From: Ureibacillus yapensis
GTDB taxonomy: Bacteria; Bacillota; Bacilli; Bacillales_A; Planococcaceae
NCBI RefSeq assembly: GCF_003515775.1
Contig: NZ_QWEI01000010.1
Span: forward strand, 62,001 to 126,000
DNA length: 64,000 nucleotides
Reading direction: 5' to 3'
The notes beneath the pieces were generated by a model, which was not told the origin of the DNA, made no database searches, and saw only the letters and a list, made by a program, of their open reading frames with translations. A program made the translations under genes and the position numbers. Below, piece after piece: positions 45,494-54,777 of this stretch. How positions within the stretch are numbered: the stretch's first letter is position 1; every line of letters starts with the position of its first letter.

Positions 45494-46208
45494 CGAAATA
45501 CTTGCCACTGATTTAGATAATACTTTAGTGGGCCATAATGAAAAATTGGAACAGCTATGGACTTACTTCCAAAGTCAGAATATAGATATTTCTTTGATTT
45601 ATATAACAGGAAGACATTTTTCTTCCGCCATGGACCTGATTGAACAGCAGAATTTGCCTAAGCCTAATATTCTAGTATGCGATGTCGGAGCAACTATTTA
45701 TATTGGACCAGATTTGAAGGAAGATGATCAGTGGCGAATTATCACCTCGGCAGATTGGAATCCGGATCTTATTTTGCGGGTTACCAATCAATATGAAGCA
45801 TTTGAGCGTCAGCCATTGCCGAATGATTATCGTCTATCATTCACGGTTTTAAATAATCCCGGCTGCGTAAAAGAAGTAGAAGAAACGCTTAACCTATATT
45901 CTTTAGCTTTCCATCTTATTTATAGTTCCAACAAAGATGTTGATATTCTGCCTTCCCATACGAATAAAGGCGCTGCACTGAAATATGTGCTTGAAAAATA
46001 TGCACCGGAGAACCCCAACATCTTGATTGCTGGGGATTCCGGCAATGATGTCGACATGATGAAATTAGGGTTGCCATCCGTAATCGTCGGCAACAGCCAA
46101 AATGAATTAAGGCGCTATAGTTATTTGCCCAATGTCTATTTGGCCAACGAATCATTCGCGTCAGGCATTCAAGAAGGATGGAGTTATTTCTACCAATCCA
46201 CTTACTGA
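45477..46208 (+). CDS. HAD phosphatase, sucrose-6-phosphate-phosphatase-like
   Basis: A 243-residue HAD hydrolase. Motif I ATDLDNTLVGH matches the DLDNTxVG of sucrose-phosphate phosphatases. Further motifs are IYITGRHFSSAMDL, the lysine-bearing NKGAALKYVLE and GDSGNDVDMMKLG. It would dephosphorylate the product of the preceding enzyme to the free disaccharide. The ATG at 45477 has GAGGAG seven bases upstream; it overlaps the glycosyltransferase gene by 17 bases, so the two are coupled. Confidence 0.82.
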   Translation: MKLLGNEILATDLDNTLVGHNEKLEQLWTYFQSQNIDISLIYITGRHFSSAMDLIEQQNLPKPNILVCDVGATIYIGPDLKEDDQWRIITSADWNPDLILRVTNQYEAFERQPLPNDYRLSFTVLNNPGCVKEVEETLNLYSLAFHLIYSSNKDVDILPSHTNKGAALKYVLEKYAPENPNILIAGDSGNDVDMMKLGLPSVIVGNSQNELRRYSYLPNVYLANESFASGIQEGWSYFYQSTY

Positions 46209-46253
46209 TCAGAAAAGTTGCAACGGCTCTCCCAGTTCCAAAAGCAACTGGAG

Positions 46254-46292
46254 AAACCCCAATGAGGATGCTCTTGTCCTTATTGGGGTTTT
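46254..46292 (+). terminator. Terminator of the sucrose-type operon
   Basis: AAACCCCAATGAGGA (46254-46268) pairs with TCCTTATTGGGGTTTT (from 46277). T-run on the plus strand. Confidence 0.85.
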
Positions 46293-46340
46293 GAAGTTTT
46301 CAAGGAGCTAGCCGCAAGAAAAGCTCTTGCGCCAAACGCC

Positions 46341-46377
46341 AAAAAAGCTTGGATGAAAAATACATCCAAGCTTTTTT
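46341..46377. terminator. Terminator of thrS
   Basis: A perfect 15-base stem (46341-46355 with 46363-46377) with six A on the left and six T on the right. It can terminate thrS on the minus strand and backs up the plus-strand terminator. Confidence 0.9.
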
Positions 46378-46379
46378 GA

Positions 46380-48311
46380 TTATTTATGTGCTTCAGCAGA
46401 AATTGATTGTACAAAGCTTTCAAGAGAAACCGTTTCGGAATCTTTTGAGCCATAGCGGCGAATATTAACATCGCCAGCTTCCATTTCTTTGTCTCCCAAT
46501 ACAAGCATATAAGGAATTTTCTTCATTTGTGCTTCGCGGATTTTATAGCCAAGTTTTTCTTCACGATAATCCACTTCCACCCGGATGCCGGCACTTACAA
46601 GCTTTTCTTCCACTTGTTTTGCATAATCAACGTGAACTTCGTTCGATACAGGGATAATTTCCACTTGAACAGGCGCCAGCCATGTCGGGAATGCCCCTTT
46701 GTATTCTTCAATCAAGAACGCAACAAAGCGTTCCATTGTTGAAACAACACCACGGTGGATAACAACAGGTCGGTGATGTTTGCCGTCTTCTCCGATATAC
46801 GTTAAATCAAAGCGTTCCGGCAATAGGAAATCAAGTTGAACAGTCGATAGCGTTTCTTCTTTACCAATGGCTGTTTTGACTTGAACGTCCAATTTCGGAC
46901 CATAGAATGCAGCTTCACCTTCAGCTTCGAAGTATTCCAGACCAAGATCATCCATTGCTTCTTTCAACATGCTTTGCGCTTTTTCCCACATTGCATCGTC
47001 ATCGAAGTATTTTTCAGTATCTTGGGGATCGCGGTATGAAAGACGGAATTTATAATCTGTTAAATCGAAATCTTTATAAACATCCAGGATTAATTGAACA
47101 GTTCGCTTGAATTCGTCTTTGATTTGATCTGGACGGACAAATACGTGTGCATCATTTAAAGTCATCCCGCGAACACGCTGCAACCCTGATAAACCGCCTG
47201 AAGATTCGTAGCGATGCATTGTACCAAGTTCCGCAATGCGAATTGGCAGTTCACGATAGGAGTGCATGCTGCTTGCATAAACCATCATATGGTGCGGGCA
47301 GTTCATTGGACGAAGCACCAATGTTTCGTTATCCATTTCCATCGGCGGGAACATATCTTCTTGATAATGCTCCCAGTGACCTGATGTTTCGTATAAACGT
47401 TTTGAACCCAGAACCGGTGTATAAACGTGTTGGTAGCCTAATCGCAACTCCTTATCAACGATGTATCGCTCAATAGTACGGCGAATTGTTGCACCATTTG
47501 GCAACCAAAGCGGCAACCCTTGACCAACCGTTTGGGATAAAGTAAACAATTCCAATTCTTTTCCGATTTTGCGGTGATCACGCTCTTTTGCTTCTTCCAG
47601 CATTTGAAGATGATGTTTTAAATCTTCTTTGTTAAAGAAAGCTGTACCGTAAATGCGTTGAAGCATTTTGTTATCGGAATTCCCTCTCCAATAAGCACCG
47701 GCCAATGACAATAATTTGAACTCTTTCAACTTTCCTGTTGATGGAACATGGATTCCACGGCAAAGGTCAAAAAATTCGCCTTGATAGTAAATCGAAACTT
47801 GTTCATCCGTAGGGATTGCTTCAAGGAGCTCCAATTTATATTCGTCTCCAACTTCCTCGTAAATCTTTTGCGCTTCATCTCGTGAAACATTTTTGCGTTC
47901 GATTTCAAGGTTTTCAGAAATGATTTTTTTCATTTCTTTTTCGATTTTCGGGAAATCTTCTGTAGAGATTGGTTCCGGCGAATCAACGTCATAATAATAT
48001 CCACCTTCGATTACTGGTCCAATCCCTAATTTGATTCCCGGGTATAGACGTTTTAACGCTTGGGCAGTTAAATGGGCAGTCGAGTGGCGTAAAATTTCCA
48101 GTGCTTCTTCCGATTTTGGCGTAATAATTTCAATCGCACCATCTTCTTCAATCGGCGTTTTCAAGTCGATCAATTCCCCATTTAATTTGCCTGCCAATGC
48201 TTGTTTTTTTAGCCCAGGACTAATTGAACCTGCAACATCGGCTGTTGTTGTTCCGCGCTCAAATTCCTTTACGGCGCCATCTGGGAAAGTTAATTTGATT
48301 ACTTCTGACAT
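46380..48311 (-). CDS. thrS: Threonine-tRNA ligase
   Basis: A 643-residue class II synthetase, the same length as B. subtilis ThrS. In order: N-terminal TGS domain (1-64), editing domain with [11 protein letters not shown] and the Cys-containing [12 protein letters not shown], catalytic core (zinc ligands in [13 protein letters not shown]) and a C-terminal anticodon-binding domain. The ATG has AAAGGAGA. It is controlled by a T-box. Confidence 0.98.
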   Translation of the reverse strand: MSEVIKLTFPDGAVKEFERGTTTADVAGSISPGLKKQALAGKLNGELIDLKTPIEEDGAIEIITPKSEEALEILRHSTAHLTAQALKRLYPGIKLGIGPVIEGGYYYDVDSPEPISTEDFPKIEKEMKKIISENLEIERKNVSRDEAQKIYEEVGDEYKLELLEAIPTDEQVSIYYQGEFFDLCRGIHVPSTGKLKEFKLLSLAGAYWRGNSDNKMLQRIYGTAFFNKEDLKHHLQMLEEAKERDHRKIGKELELFTLSQTVGQGLPLWLPNGATIRRTIERYIVDKELRLGYQHVYTPVLGSKRLYETSGHWEHYQEDMFPPMEMDNETLVLRPMNCPHHMMVYASSMHSYRELPIRIAELGTMHRYESSGGLSGLQRVRGMTLNDAHVFVRPDQIKDEFKRTVQLILDVYKDFDLTDYKFRLSYRDPQDTEKYFDDDAMWEKAQSMLKEAMDDLGLEYFEAEGEAAFYGPKLDVQVKTAIGKEETLSTVQLDFLLPERFDLTYIGEDGKHHRPVVIHRGVVSTMERFVAFLIEEYKGAFPTWLAPVQVEIIPVSNEVHVDYAKQVEEKLVSAGIRVEVDYREEKLGYKIREAQMKKIPYMLVLGDKEMEAGDVNIRRYGSKDSETVSLESFVQSISAEAHK

Positions 48312-48371
48312 GTTGATTCTCCTTTTCGTATTCTTTTATTTGAGGCATTGAGTGCCTCCGCTTTTCCACAC

Positions 48372-48625
48372 AAAAAAGCGCCGTCCCTAATGAAAGGGAC
48401 GACGCGTATGCTCGTGGTTCCACCCTTCTTCCTTCCGATACTTGGTATCAGACGAAGCTCCAGGTCGGTTAACGTACCGATTGACGTTAGCGGATATTCC
48501 CCGCTAAAGCTCCAAGGTAGTAAAGATTGTGCCGTTACTAGGAAGCTTCCAGCCATGGCTTCCCTCTCTATAAGGCCGTCACACAAACTTGTTGTCCTTA
48601 TCAAAGCTGTATCATGTTTATTTAC
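48372..48625 (-). promoter_or_regulatory. T-box leader of thrS
   Basis: The minus strand contains a stem I with AGAGAGGGAAGCC, a threonine ACY codon candidate in CTTTACTACC, the T-box GGGTGGAACCACG (about 48413-48425) and a terminator (GCGCCGTCCCT 48378-48388 with AGGGACGACGC 48395-48405, then TTTTTT). Uncharged tRNA-Thr should induce thrS. The exact specifier is uncertain. Confidence 0.92.
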
Positions 48626-48631
48626 AATGAA

Positions 48632-48660
48632 AGTATACGCCCGAACATGGAAAATTGCAA
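48632..48660 (-). promoter_or_regulatory. Sigma-A promoter of thrS
   Basis: TTGCAA (48655-48660), a 17-base spacer and TATACT (48632-48637) on the minus strand, directly upstream of the T-box leader. Confidence 0.7.
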
Positions 48661-48679
48661 CAAACAACATCAAGAAATT

Positions 48680-49618
48680 TTAATTTCTTCGATTCGACCC
48701 TTCCATTTGAAGCGGAAGCGTAATTGCTTTAATGCGTTCCATAATACGAGCAGCCTTGACTACTTCCACCCCACCCTTTTGGGAGTTGGCCAAATGATTT
48801 TCCAAACCATCATAATCAAAATTGGATGTAATAAACGTTGGCAGTTCTTCAGCCATCCGGTAATGCAGGATTGTTCCTAATATTTCATCCCGCGTCCAAG
48901 CAGATAATGTCTCGGCACCTAAATCATCCAGCATTAAAACCGGCGCTTTTTTGACAAACTCGATTTTCTCTTGAAGTGTGTTATCTGAAATCGCTTGTTT
49001 CATTTCACTTAAGAATTCAGGTACATATACAACAACGGAGCGGATTTTCAAGCTTGCCAACTCGTTCGCGATGGCACCTAGCACAAAGGATTTACCTACA
49101 CCAAATTTCCCATAAACATAAAGCCCTTTTGCCGGCAAGTTCCCCGTTCCCTTTACGGTTTGGATGAATTTCGCCGCATACTCGGCAATCTCGATGCGCG
49201 AATCATTATCCATTGCCAAATCTTTAATCCTTGCTCTTAACACATCTTTTGGCATAAACATACTTGAAATCATGTTTGCTGATTCACGTCTTTCATCTTC
49301 AATCAGCTTTTGCTCACATTTTGAATATTCGATTTCGATGCTGTTTCGGACAATGGACAATTTCGGGACAAATCCATTTAAATAATTTGTGCAATGATCC
49401 GTGTTGTCACATCCACAGCAAGTAGAATTTTGGCTAATAAATTCGTACAAAGTGGGCAGCCCGCGTTCGACCATCTCTCTATTGACAACATGGTCATTGT
49501 CCTGCAAAAACCGTTGAACTTGTTCGTTTTCCAATATTTCGCGTCTCATTTTATCGTATCGTTCTTGAAAGGATGGGATTTTTAATACCCTATCCAATGC
49601 TTTGTTGATCGGTTCGAT
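48680..49618 (-). CDS. dnaI: Primosomal helicase loader DnaI, ATC start
   Basis: DnaI loads the DnaC replicative helicase with DnaB and DnaD. It has an N-terminal zinc-binding cluster (STCCGCDNTDHC), Walker A (GKFGVGKSF), Walker B (PVLMLDDLGAE) and an arginine-rich C terminus. Homologues start MEPI; here the same residues are encoded by ATC GAA CCG ATC at 49618. That ATC lies seven bases after GAGGTG at the dnaB stop. The first NTG, a TTG at 49597, has no ribosome binding site. With ATC the product is 312 residues, matching the family (311 in B. subtilis). Confidence 0.88.
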   Translation of the reverse strand: MEPINKALDRVLKIPSFQERYDKMRREILENEQVQRFLQDNDHVVNREMVERGLPTLYEFISQNSTCCGCDNTDHCTNYLNGFVPKLSIVRNSIEIEYSKCEQKLIEDERRESANMISSMFMPKDVLRARIKDLAMDNDSRIEIAEYAAKFIQTVKGTGNLPAKGLYVYGKFGVGKSFVLGAIANELASLKIRSVVVYVPEFLSEMKQAISDNTLQEKIEFVKKAPVLMLDDLGAETLSAWTRDEILGTILHYRMAEELPTFITSNFDYDGLENHLANSQKGGVEVVKAARIMERIKAITLPLQMEGSNRRN

Positions 49619-49619
49619 T

Positions 49620-50993
49620 TTACTTCACCTCTCCTTCCGTTTGTCCGAGCGCCTCCAGGATTTTTTTGCGGCGTTCCTCAAATTCTTTTTGCTTGTTAGC
49701 GTCCGGCTTTTCTGTTTCTTCTTTTTCATTTCGTTTATAAAACCATTCCGGGATAATTTCCTTACTACCACGAGGCTGCTTATAATTGTTTGATTTGGCC
49801 GGTTGCTGCTTACTATCATTTTCTTGTTTCCATTTTGTGTACTGATCACGCTCAGTGCGAGCAAGCTCCATGGCTTCTTTGGCGCTTTTTAGATTTTTCC
49901 TCATCCAATGGTCCGCAATTCTTTCCACATATTTGCGTGGAAGTTTCATATCGGTTGTAAGCATGACGTATTCAAGCAGGACATTGACAACGCCAACCGG
50001 CATTCCATGTTTCATGATCAAATCCTCTGCTAACTCTACCGAAGAAGGCAACGGCTCTTTACCATTATTAATGTCACGCAATACTTGAAGCGGTGGCGTT
50101 GTTTCCAAATAGTTCTGAAGTTCTTGCTCCTTGGATGCCTTTTGTGGAATCTGGGCGTTTTCCGGAACAAAGGTCTTTTCCAGTTTTGGAGCATCCTTGG
50201 AAACGGTTAATTTATAATAATCCGCGCAAGCTTTCTTCAAACGGTCCGTGGAAATCTGCATGTTGTCATCCAGTGCCAAAATAACAACTTTCTGCATATC
50301 AATCGGCGTTAAATTGTAAAGAAAAGCAAGCTTGGCAATCACTTCTTTCACTTCCGTTGTGATGCTGCTAGCCGGAATCAAGTTTTCTGATAAGCCGGAC
50401 ATGAACAAATTAAAATTGAATTGTTCATAATAAAAAGGGTAATTCTGTATGGATTGATGTTTATCTATGGCACCAAAATCCTGCGGTACGTTTGTATGTA
50501 CAGGTTTATACACATCCATGAACGAACGGGAGACCTCTTTGAACGATTCCTTATTGATCGCCCTCGTAAACCGCCTGCGTAATTTTCGATAGGCCTGTTC
50601 CCCTATCTTGGAAAATAAAAACATTGATAACAAGGGATCCTGGAAAAAAGAATGGGCATCAAGCGGTCGAGTTAGTTCATAAATAAATCGGCGGCTATCT
50701 TCATCATCTTTTCTCCATGTTCGAAGCAAGCCAATCGCCTCCAAGGCAATTCGCGCTTCAAATATTTTCCCGATCGGCATATTCAACACATTCATCAAAT
50801 AATAATGCGTCATGGGTTGAGTGTGTAAATCTTCCCCTTCAGCCCATAAAGTCAGATAAAGACTAATTGGTTCCGGTCCTGTAAGAGGTTGATAAAATAG
50901 CGTCAATAATTGACGTTCGTTCGTTGAAAGAAAATGAGGGAGACTAATTTCAAAATGATCCGCTGGCTGTACTTCTTTATACAAATGAACCAA
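49620..50993 (-). CDS. dnaB: Replication initiation and membrane attachment protein DnaB
   Basis: A 457-residue primosome protein of Firmicutes (not the helicase). Winged-helix N-terminal half (LPHFLSTNERQLLTLFYQPLTGPEPISLYLTLW) and the C-terminal DnaB/DnaD-fold with ELAEDLIMKHGMPVGVVNVLLEYVM and YVERIADHWMRKNL. The charged tail is variable. The start is TTG after GGGAGGG. Two bases separate its stop from the dnaI start. Confidence 0.95.
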   Translation of the reverse strand: MVHLYKEVQPADHFEISLPHFLSTNERQLLTLFYQPLTGPEPISLYLTLWAEGEDLHTQPMTHYYLMNVLNMPIGKIFEARIALEAIGLLRTWRKDDEDSRRFIYELTRPLDAHSFFQDPLLSMFLFSKIGEQAYRKLRRRFTRAINKESFKEVSRSFMDVYKPVHTNVPQDFGAIDKHQSIQNYPFYYEQFNFNLFMSGLSENLIPASSITTEVKEVIAKLAFLYNLTPIDMQKVVILALDDNMQISTDRLKKACADYYKLTVSKDAPKLEKTFVPENAQIPQKASKEQELQNYLETTPPLQVLRDINNGKEPLPSSVELAEDLIMKHGMPVGVVNVLLEYVMLTTDMKLPRKYVERIADHWMRKNLKSAKEAMELARTERDQYTKWKQENDSKQQPAKSNNYKQPRGSKEIIPEWFYKRNEKEETEKPDANKQKEFEERRKKILEALGQTEGEVK

Positions 50994-51013
50994 TTAATTC
51001 CCTCCCTTTTTGA

Positions 51014-51484
51014 TTACTTTTTCAAGTCTGTCTGGCGATGAAGCAATTCTTTTAATTCCGAGAAGAAAACGTTGATATCCTTGAATTGGCGGTATACCGA
51101 TGCAAAACGCACATAGGCCACTTCATCTTCATTTGCCAGTAAATTCATGACCATTTCGCCCACATCTTCGGAACGCACTTCGGGATTTCCGATTCTGCGA
51201 AGGTCTTTTTCAACGGATAAAGCGATTCCTTCCAATGTTTCCAACGACACTGGACGTTTTTCGCACGCGCGAATAAGTCCACGCAATACTTTTTCTCGAC
51301 TAAATTCTTCCCTGGAACCATCTTTTTTAACAACGATCAAGGGTGTTTCTTCTATTTTTTCAAATGTTGTAAATCGAAACCCGCATGACTCGCATTCCCG
51401 GCGGCGTCGAATTTCCTTGTTATCATCAACAGGTCTCGAATCCACAACACGTGTTCCATTATATTGACAAGCTGGACATCTCAT
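51014..51484 (-). CDS. nrdR: Transcriptional repressor NrdR
   Basis: A 156-residue ribonucleotide-reductase repressor. Zinc ribbon with Cys3, Cys6, Cys31 and Cys34, then an ATP-cone domain ([23 protein letters not shown]...). It senses ATP/dATP to repress nrd genes. It is upstream of dnaB as in B. subtilis. Confidence 0.98.
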   Translation of the reverse strand: MRCPACQYNGTRVVDSRPVDDNKEIRRRRECESCGFRFTTFEKIEETPLIVVKKDGSREEFSREKVLRGLIRACEKRPVSLETLEGIALSVEKDLRRIGNPEVRSEDVGEMVMNLLANEDEVAYVRFASVYRQFKDINVFFSELKELLHRQTDLKK

Positions 51485-51813
51485 ATTTTTTCTCCCGTCT
51501 CACTCAATTTAGACTGGCGGAAACCATTTTGGCTCCTAGTCTTGCACAAGTGCTAACTTGGGCAGATCGCTAATAGAAACGCAATCACCCAATCTACTAC
51601 TAATATTATAACAAATCTTCTTTCTATAGAAAAATCGGATTCAATTTATATATGCAATATACTATTTTAATATATTTCTCAAGAGAAAAAAATCTTTTTT
51701 ATCAAATTTCATTCATCAGGGGTTTGAACCACCTATTGAAACCAAGAAATTGAGATAAGAAGGCAATGTCCTGTGGCAATAATTTTTTTGTGGAGAAAGA
51801 GCAGCTACAAGTC

Positions 51814-51869
51814 GTCCCATAAGCAAGAGTTATGGGACAGTTTCGCGAGAGTCAAGCGGAAAGCTGTCC
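51814..51869. repeat. Paired hairpins in the nrdR-gapB gap
   Basis: The 480-base gap has no supported gene. It holds GTCCCATAA (51814-51822) with TTATGGGAC (51830-51838), and an overlapping GGACAG (51835-51840) with CTGTCC (51864-51869), so two alternative folds are possible. Neither has a clear T-run. The rest is AT-rich, including a possible extended -10 TATAAT for nrdR near 51605-51610. Confidence 0.4.
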
Positions 51870-51906
51870 AATATATAAATACGACAAGATAGATTTAAAT
51901 ATAAAA

Positions 51907-51936
51907 ATAGGATAAGAGAGTTAACTCCTATCCTAT
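51907..51936 (-). terminator. Terminator of gapB
   Basis: ATAGGATA (51907-51914) pairs with TATCCTAT (51929-51936), followed by TTTTTAT on the minus strand. Confidence 0.8.
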
Positions 51937-51967
51937 CTTAAATACTTGTTCAATTTACTACGGGGTA

Positions 51968-52987
51968 TTATGCAACAACCGCTTCTAAAGCACGAACGAT
52001 TTTCTTTGTTAAGTCTACTACACGCGCCGAGTAGCCCCACTCATTGTCATACCAAGCAAGCACTTTCACTTTACGAGTACCCATCACCATTGTGAGCGGA
52101 CCATCAATAGTGGAGGAATACGTAGTTGTATTATAGTCAGTCGAAACTAATGGTTCCGTTGTAAAGTTTAGAATCCCTTTTAGTGGACCTTGGCTTGCCG
52201 TTTTGAACGCTTCGTTTACTTCTTCTGCCGTTACATCCTTCTTCAGGTCTACTACCAAGTCAACAAGCGAAACGTTGGAAGTAGGTACACGCAAAGCCAT
52301 GCCATGCAATTTTCCTTTTAACTCAGGAAGTACAAGGGCTAATGCTTTTGCTGCTCCAGTGGAAGTTGGAATAATGCTTTCTGCACATGCACGGGCACGG
52401 CGTAAATCTTTATGTGGATTATCAATATTTTTTTGGTCATTCGTATAGGCATGAACTGTCGTCATTAAACCACTTTCAATACCAAATGTATCATTTAAAA
52501 CTTTTGCTACCGGAGCCAGACAGTTTGTTGTACAAGAGGCATTGGAAATCACATCATGCTGATCAATATCCAGCAATTCGTCATTCACACCCATTACAAC
52601 CGTAATATCTTCGTTTTTGCCCGGTGCCGTTAGAATTACTTTTTTAGCGCCTGCTTCGAGGTGCATTGCCGCTTTGTCGCGCTCATTAAATTTACCAGTT
52701 GCTTCAATAACGAGATCTACACCCAATGCTTTCCAAGGCAATTTTAAAGGATCACGTTCATTAATCAGCTGAACACGCTTTCCGTTGACGATTAAAGCGT
52801 CCTCCAGTGTGTCCACTGTACCATCGAATTTTCCGTGATTTGTGTCATATTTAATTAGATGTGCCAATGTTTCCGCTGGATAGCTTGCATTGATCGCCAC
52901 AATATTTAAATCATCCTGAAGAATTGCTTGACGGAACACCATTCGTCCGATACGACCAAATCCGTTAATAGCAATAGAAACTGTCAT
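51968..52987 (-). CDS. gapB: Gluconeogenic glyceraldehyde-3-phosphate dehydrogenase GapB
   Basis: A 339-residue NAD(P)-dependent enzyme. NAD motif INGFGRIGRMVFRQ, catalytic SNASCTTNCLAP (Cys near residue 152) and HAYTNDQKNIDNPHKDLRRARA. The closest style is B. subtilis GapB (gluconeogenic), including INASYPAETLAHLIKYDT, and not GapA. CcpN-like boxes upstream agree. It stands next to nrdR as in B. subtilis but lacks speD between. The ribosome binding site is GGGAGG. Confidence 0.94.
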   Translation of the reverse strand: MTVSIAINGFGRIGRMVFRQAILQDDLNIVAINASYPAETLAHLIKYDTNHGKFDGTVDTLEDALIVNGKRVQLINERDPLKLPWKALGVDLVIEATGKFNERDKAAMHLEAGAKKVILTAPGKNEDITVVMGVNDELLDIDQHDVISNASCTTNCLAPVAKVLNDTFGIESGLMTTVHAYTNDQKNIDNPHKDLRRARACAESIIPTSTGAAKALALVLPELKGKLHGMALRVPTSNVSLVDLVVDLKKDVTAEEVNEAFKTASQGPLKGILNFTTEPLVSTDYNTTTYSSTIDGPLTMVMGTRKVKVLAWYDNEWGYSARVVDLTKKIVRALEAVVA

Positions 52988-53017
52988 TATAATTATCCTC
53001 CCGTATGCGCAGTTAAG

Positions 53018-53052
53018 ATTGTTATACTTATTCTCTTAAATAGTATAACACA
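53018..53052 (-). promoter_or_regulatory. CcpN-type operators upstream of gapB
   Basis: TGTGTTATACT (53042-53052, minus strand) matches the CcpN consensus TRTGHYATAYW fully and includes the likely -10 TATACT. A second, inverted near-copy, ATTGTTATACT (53018-53028, plus strand), lies downstream. CcpN represses gluconeogenic genes on glycolytic carbon in B. subtilis. Confidence 0.75.
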
Positions 53053-53203
53053 TTAAAAGAAAAGGTGAACATAATTTAAACACATTTGAAAAGTTTTTAT
53101 TTTCAAAAAACATTTACCCGCTTTTTTAGTCGCTTAAACCAATAAAAACATTCTATTATGCTAGTTTATTCGGATGATGGCGGATTTTATAGTTTTTGGT
53201 GCA

Positions 53204-53229
53204 CAAAAAAACGGCTTTTATTAAGCCGT
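53204..53229 (-). terminator. Terminator after coaE
   Basis: ACGGCTT (53211-53217) pairs with AAGCCGT (53223-53229), with TTTTTTT on the minus strand. It ends the polA-mutM-coaE transcript. Confidence 0.85.
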
Positions 53230-53285
53230 TTAATTGGTATAGCCTATTTGAACCGATAGTTCGTCAATTAGTAAAACACAATGTG

Positions 53286-53879
53286 TTACAAAACGTTCCA
53301 ACCGCGAAGAATATTTTCCAATTGCTGCAGGGTTTCTTCTATTGTTCCGTTATTATCAATTACGGCATCCGCTCCCTGCTCCTTCACCGACATTGGAAGC
53401 TGTGAATGAATGCGTGCGTTTGCATCTTCTTGACTTAGCCCATTTCGTGCCATCAACCGTTTCAACTGCGTTTCTTCCGATACAGAAACGACCAGAATTT
53501 TCTCGACATAATGCTGCAATTTACTTTCAAACAGCAGCGGAATATCCATCACCACTGTTTTGGCACCGGCATCGAGATATTCATCCCGCTGACGAAGCAT
53601 TTCCTGCCGAATAGCAGGATGAATAATGCTGTTTAAAGCTTTTCGTTTTTCCTCATCATGGAAAATAATCGAGCCGATTTTTTGGCGATCCATCCGTCCA
53701 TCCTGGGTTAGAGCTTCTTCACCAAACACCTCGGCAATTTTATGCAAGGTTGGTGTTCCCGGCTCCACGACAAGTCGGGCGATTTCATCCGCATCGACAA
53801 TTGGCAGCCCATATTCCTTTAACTGTTTTGCGACCGTACTTTTACCGCTCGCAATACTGCCGGTTAAACCAATAATCAT
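53286..53879 (-). CDS. coaE: Dephospho-CoA kinase
   Basis: Final step of coenzyme A synthesis. It has 197 residues, as in B. subtilis. P-loop GLTGSIASGKST (4-15), the DADEIARLVVEPG region, IPLLFESKL, and VVSVSEETQLKRLMARNGLS. The ATG at 53879 has AAAGGTGTG, which lies inside the mutM 3' end. Confidence 0.97.
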   Translation of the reverse strand: MIIGLTGSIASGKSTVAKQLKEYGLPIVDADEIARLVVEPGTPTLHKIAEVFGEEALTQDGRMDRQKIGSIIFHDEEKRKALNSIIHPAIRQEMLRQRDEYLDAGAKTVVMDIPLLFESKLQHYVEKILVVSVSEETQLKRLMARNGLSQEDANARIHSQLPMSVKEQGADAVIDNNGTIEETLQQLENILRGWNVL

Positions 53880-53892
53880 ACTACACACACCT

Positions 53893-54765
53893 TTAATGTT
53901 GACATTTTGGACAATAAACCGAAGTTCGCCCACCGATGATCAATGACTTTGTGGCACTTTCGCATGTTGGGCAAACTTTCTTTCCATACATTTTCAAACG
54001 ATGCTGCATACCTCCCGCTTCACCGTTGATATTGCGATAATCCGAGATGGTAGACCCGCCCATTTCGATACTTTCCTGCAAAATCGTGCGGATTGTGTTA
54101 AACAATTCTGCTTTTCTCATTTTGCTTATACGATTTGCTTTTCGGGCAGGGTGAATTCCCATCTTAAATAAAGCTTCGGTTGCATAAATATTTCCGCAGC
54201 CAGAAATCACTTGTCCATCCATGATTACTTCTTTAATCGGCTTGTTTTGATATTTTGGCAACTCACACTTTTGCAAAAAGAATTCACACGCGTGCTCGTC
54301 AAAAGGTTCAGGGGCCATTAAAAGTAGAGGCGGATGCTCTTCAATTTTTTTTATAAAGCGCATCTCCCCAAAACGCCGAATATCCGCATATACAAGCAGC
54401 TCTCCAGTATGGAGTGTAAAAATGGCATGTACATGTTTCCGAAACTTTTCTTCCCTGATTTCATCCAAAGTTTGTACAACAAACCAAGCACCCGTCATCC
54501 CCAAATGATTGACAAATAGGAACTTTTCTTCGACCTTTTGCAAATGGAAATAAATATATTTGGAACGACGGACCACTTTCTCGATTGTCATCCCTTGCAT
54601 TACTTCTTCGAAAAGATGCGGTTCTATATTTTTTACAATACACTGCTTTCCTTCCCTGCAAGAGTTATAAATCGTGCTGGAAAGTTCCACTTTTACAATT
54701 GTATCCCCTTCAACTTTTGGCGCGAGTGCCCGAACGACTCCTTCTACTTCCGGTAATTCAGGCAT
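53893..54765 (-). CDS. mutM: Formamidopyrimidine-DNA glycosylase
   Basis: Removes oxidised purines such as 8-oxoguanine. It has 290 residues: the catalytic N-terminal proline (PELPEVEGVVRAL after Met), H2TH region (GSGNIYATEALFKMGIHP-like; here SGCGNIYATEALFK) and a C-terminal zinc finger with two Cys pairs (CPTC, CPKC). The ATG has AAGGAAGTGG. It is 12 bases downstream of polA. Confidence 0.97.
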   Translation of the reverse strand: MPELPEVEGVVRALAPKVEGDTIVKVELSSTIYNSCREGKQCIVKNIEPHLFEEVMQGMTIEKVVRRSKYIYFHLQKVEEKFLFVNHLGMTGAWFVVQTLDEIREEKFRKHVHAIFTLHTGELLVYADIRRFGEMRFIKKIEEHPPLLLMAPEPFDEHACEFFLQKCELPKYQNKPIKEVIMDGQVISGCGNIYATEALFKMGIHPARKANRISKMRKAELFNTIRTILQESIEMGGSTISDYRNINGEAGGMQHRLKMYGKKVCPTCESATKSLIIGGRTSVYCPKCQH

Positions 54766-54777
54766 TTTTCCACTTCC

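Noticed and set aside
46280-46504. 74-residue minus-strand frame at the thrS 3' end
   Set aside because: It overlaps thrS in another frame and runs through the terminator; the translation is not protein-like.
48299-48673. Coding frames across the thrS leader
   Set aside because: The region is a T-box leader; the frames on both strands arise from its structured sequence.
51385-51573. Plus-strand frame with protein-like end [17 protein letters not shown]
   Set aside because: Most of it is antisense to nrdR and the remaining 25 codons are too short to support a gene or remnant.
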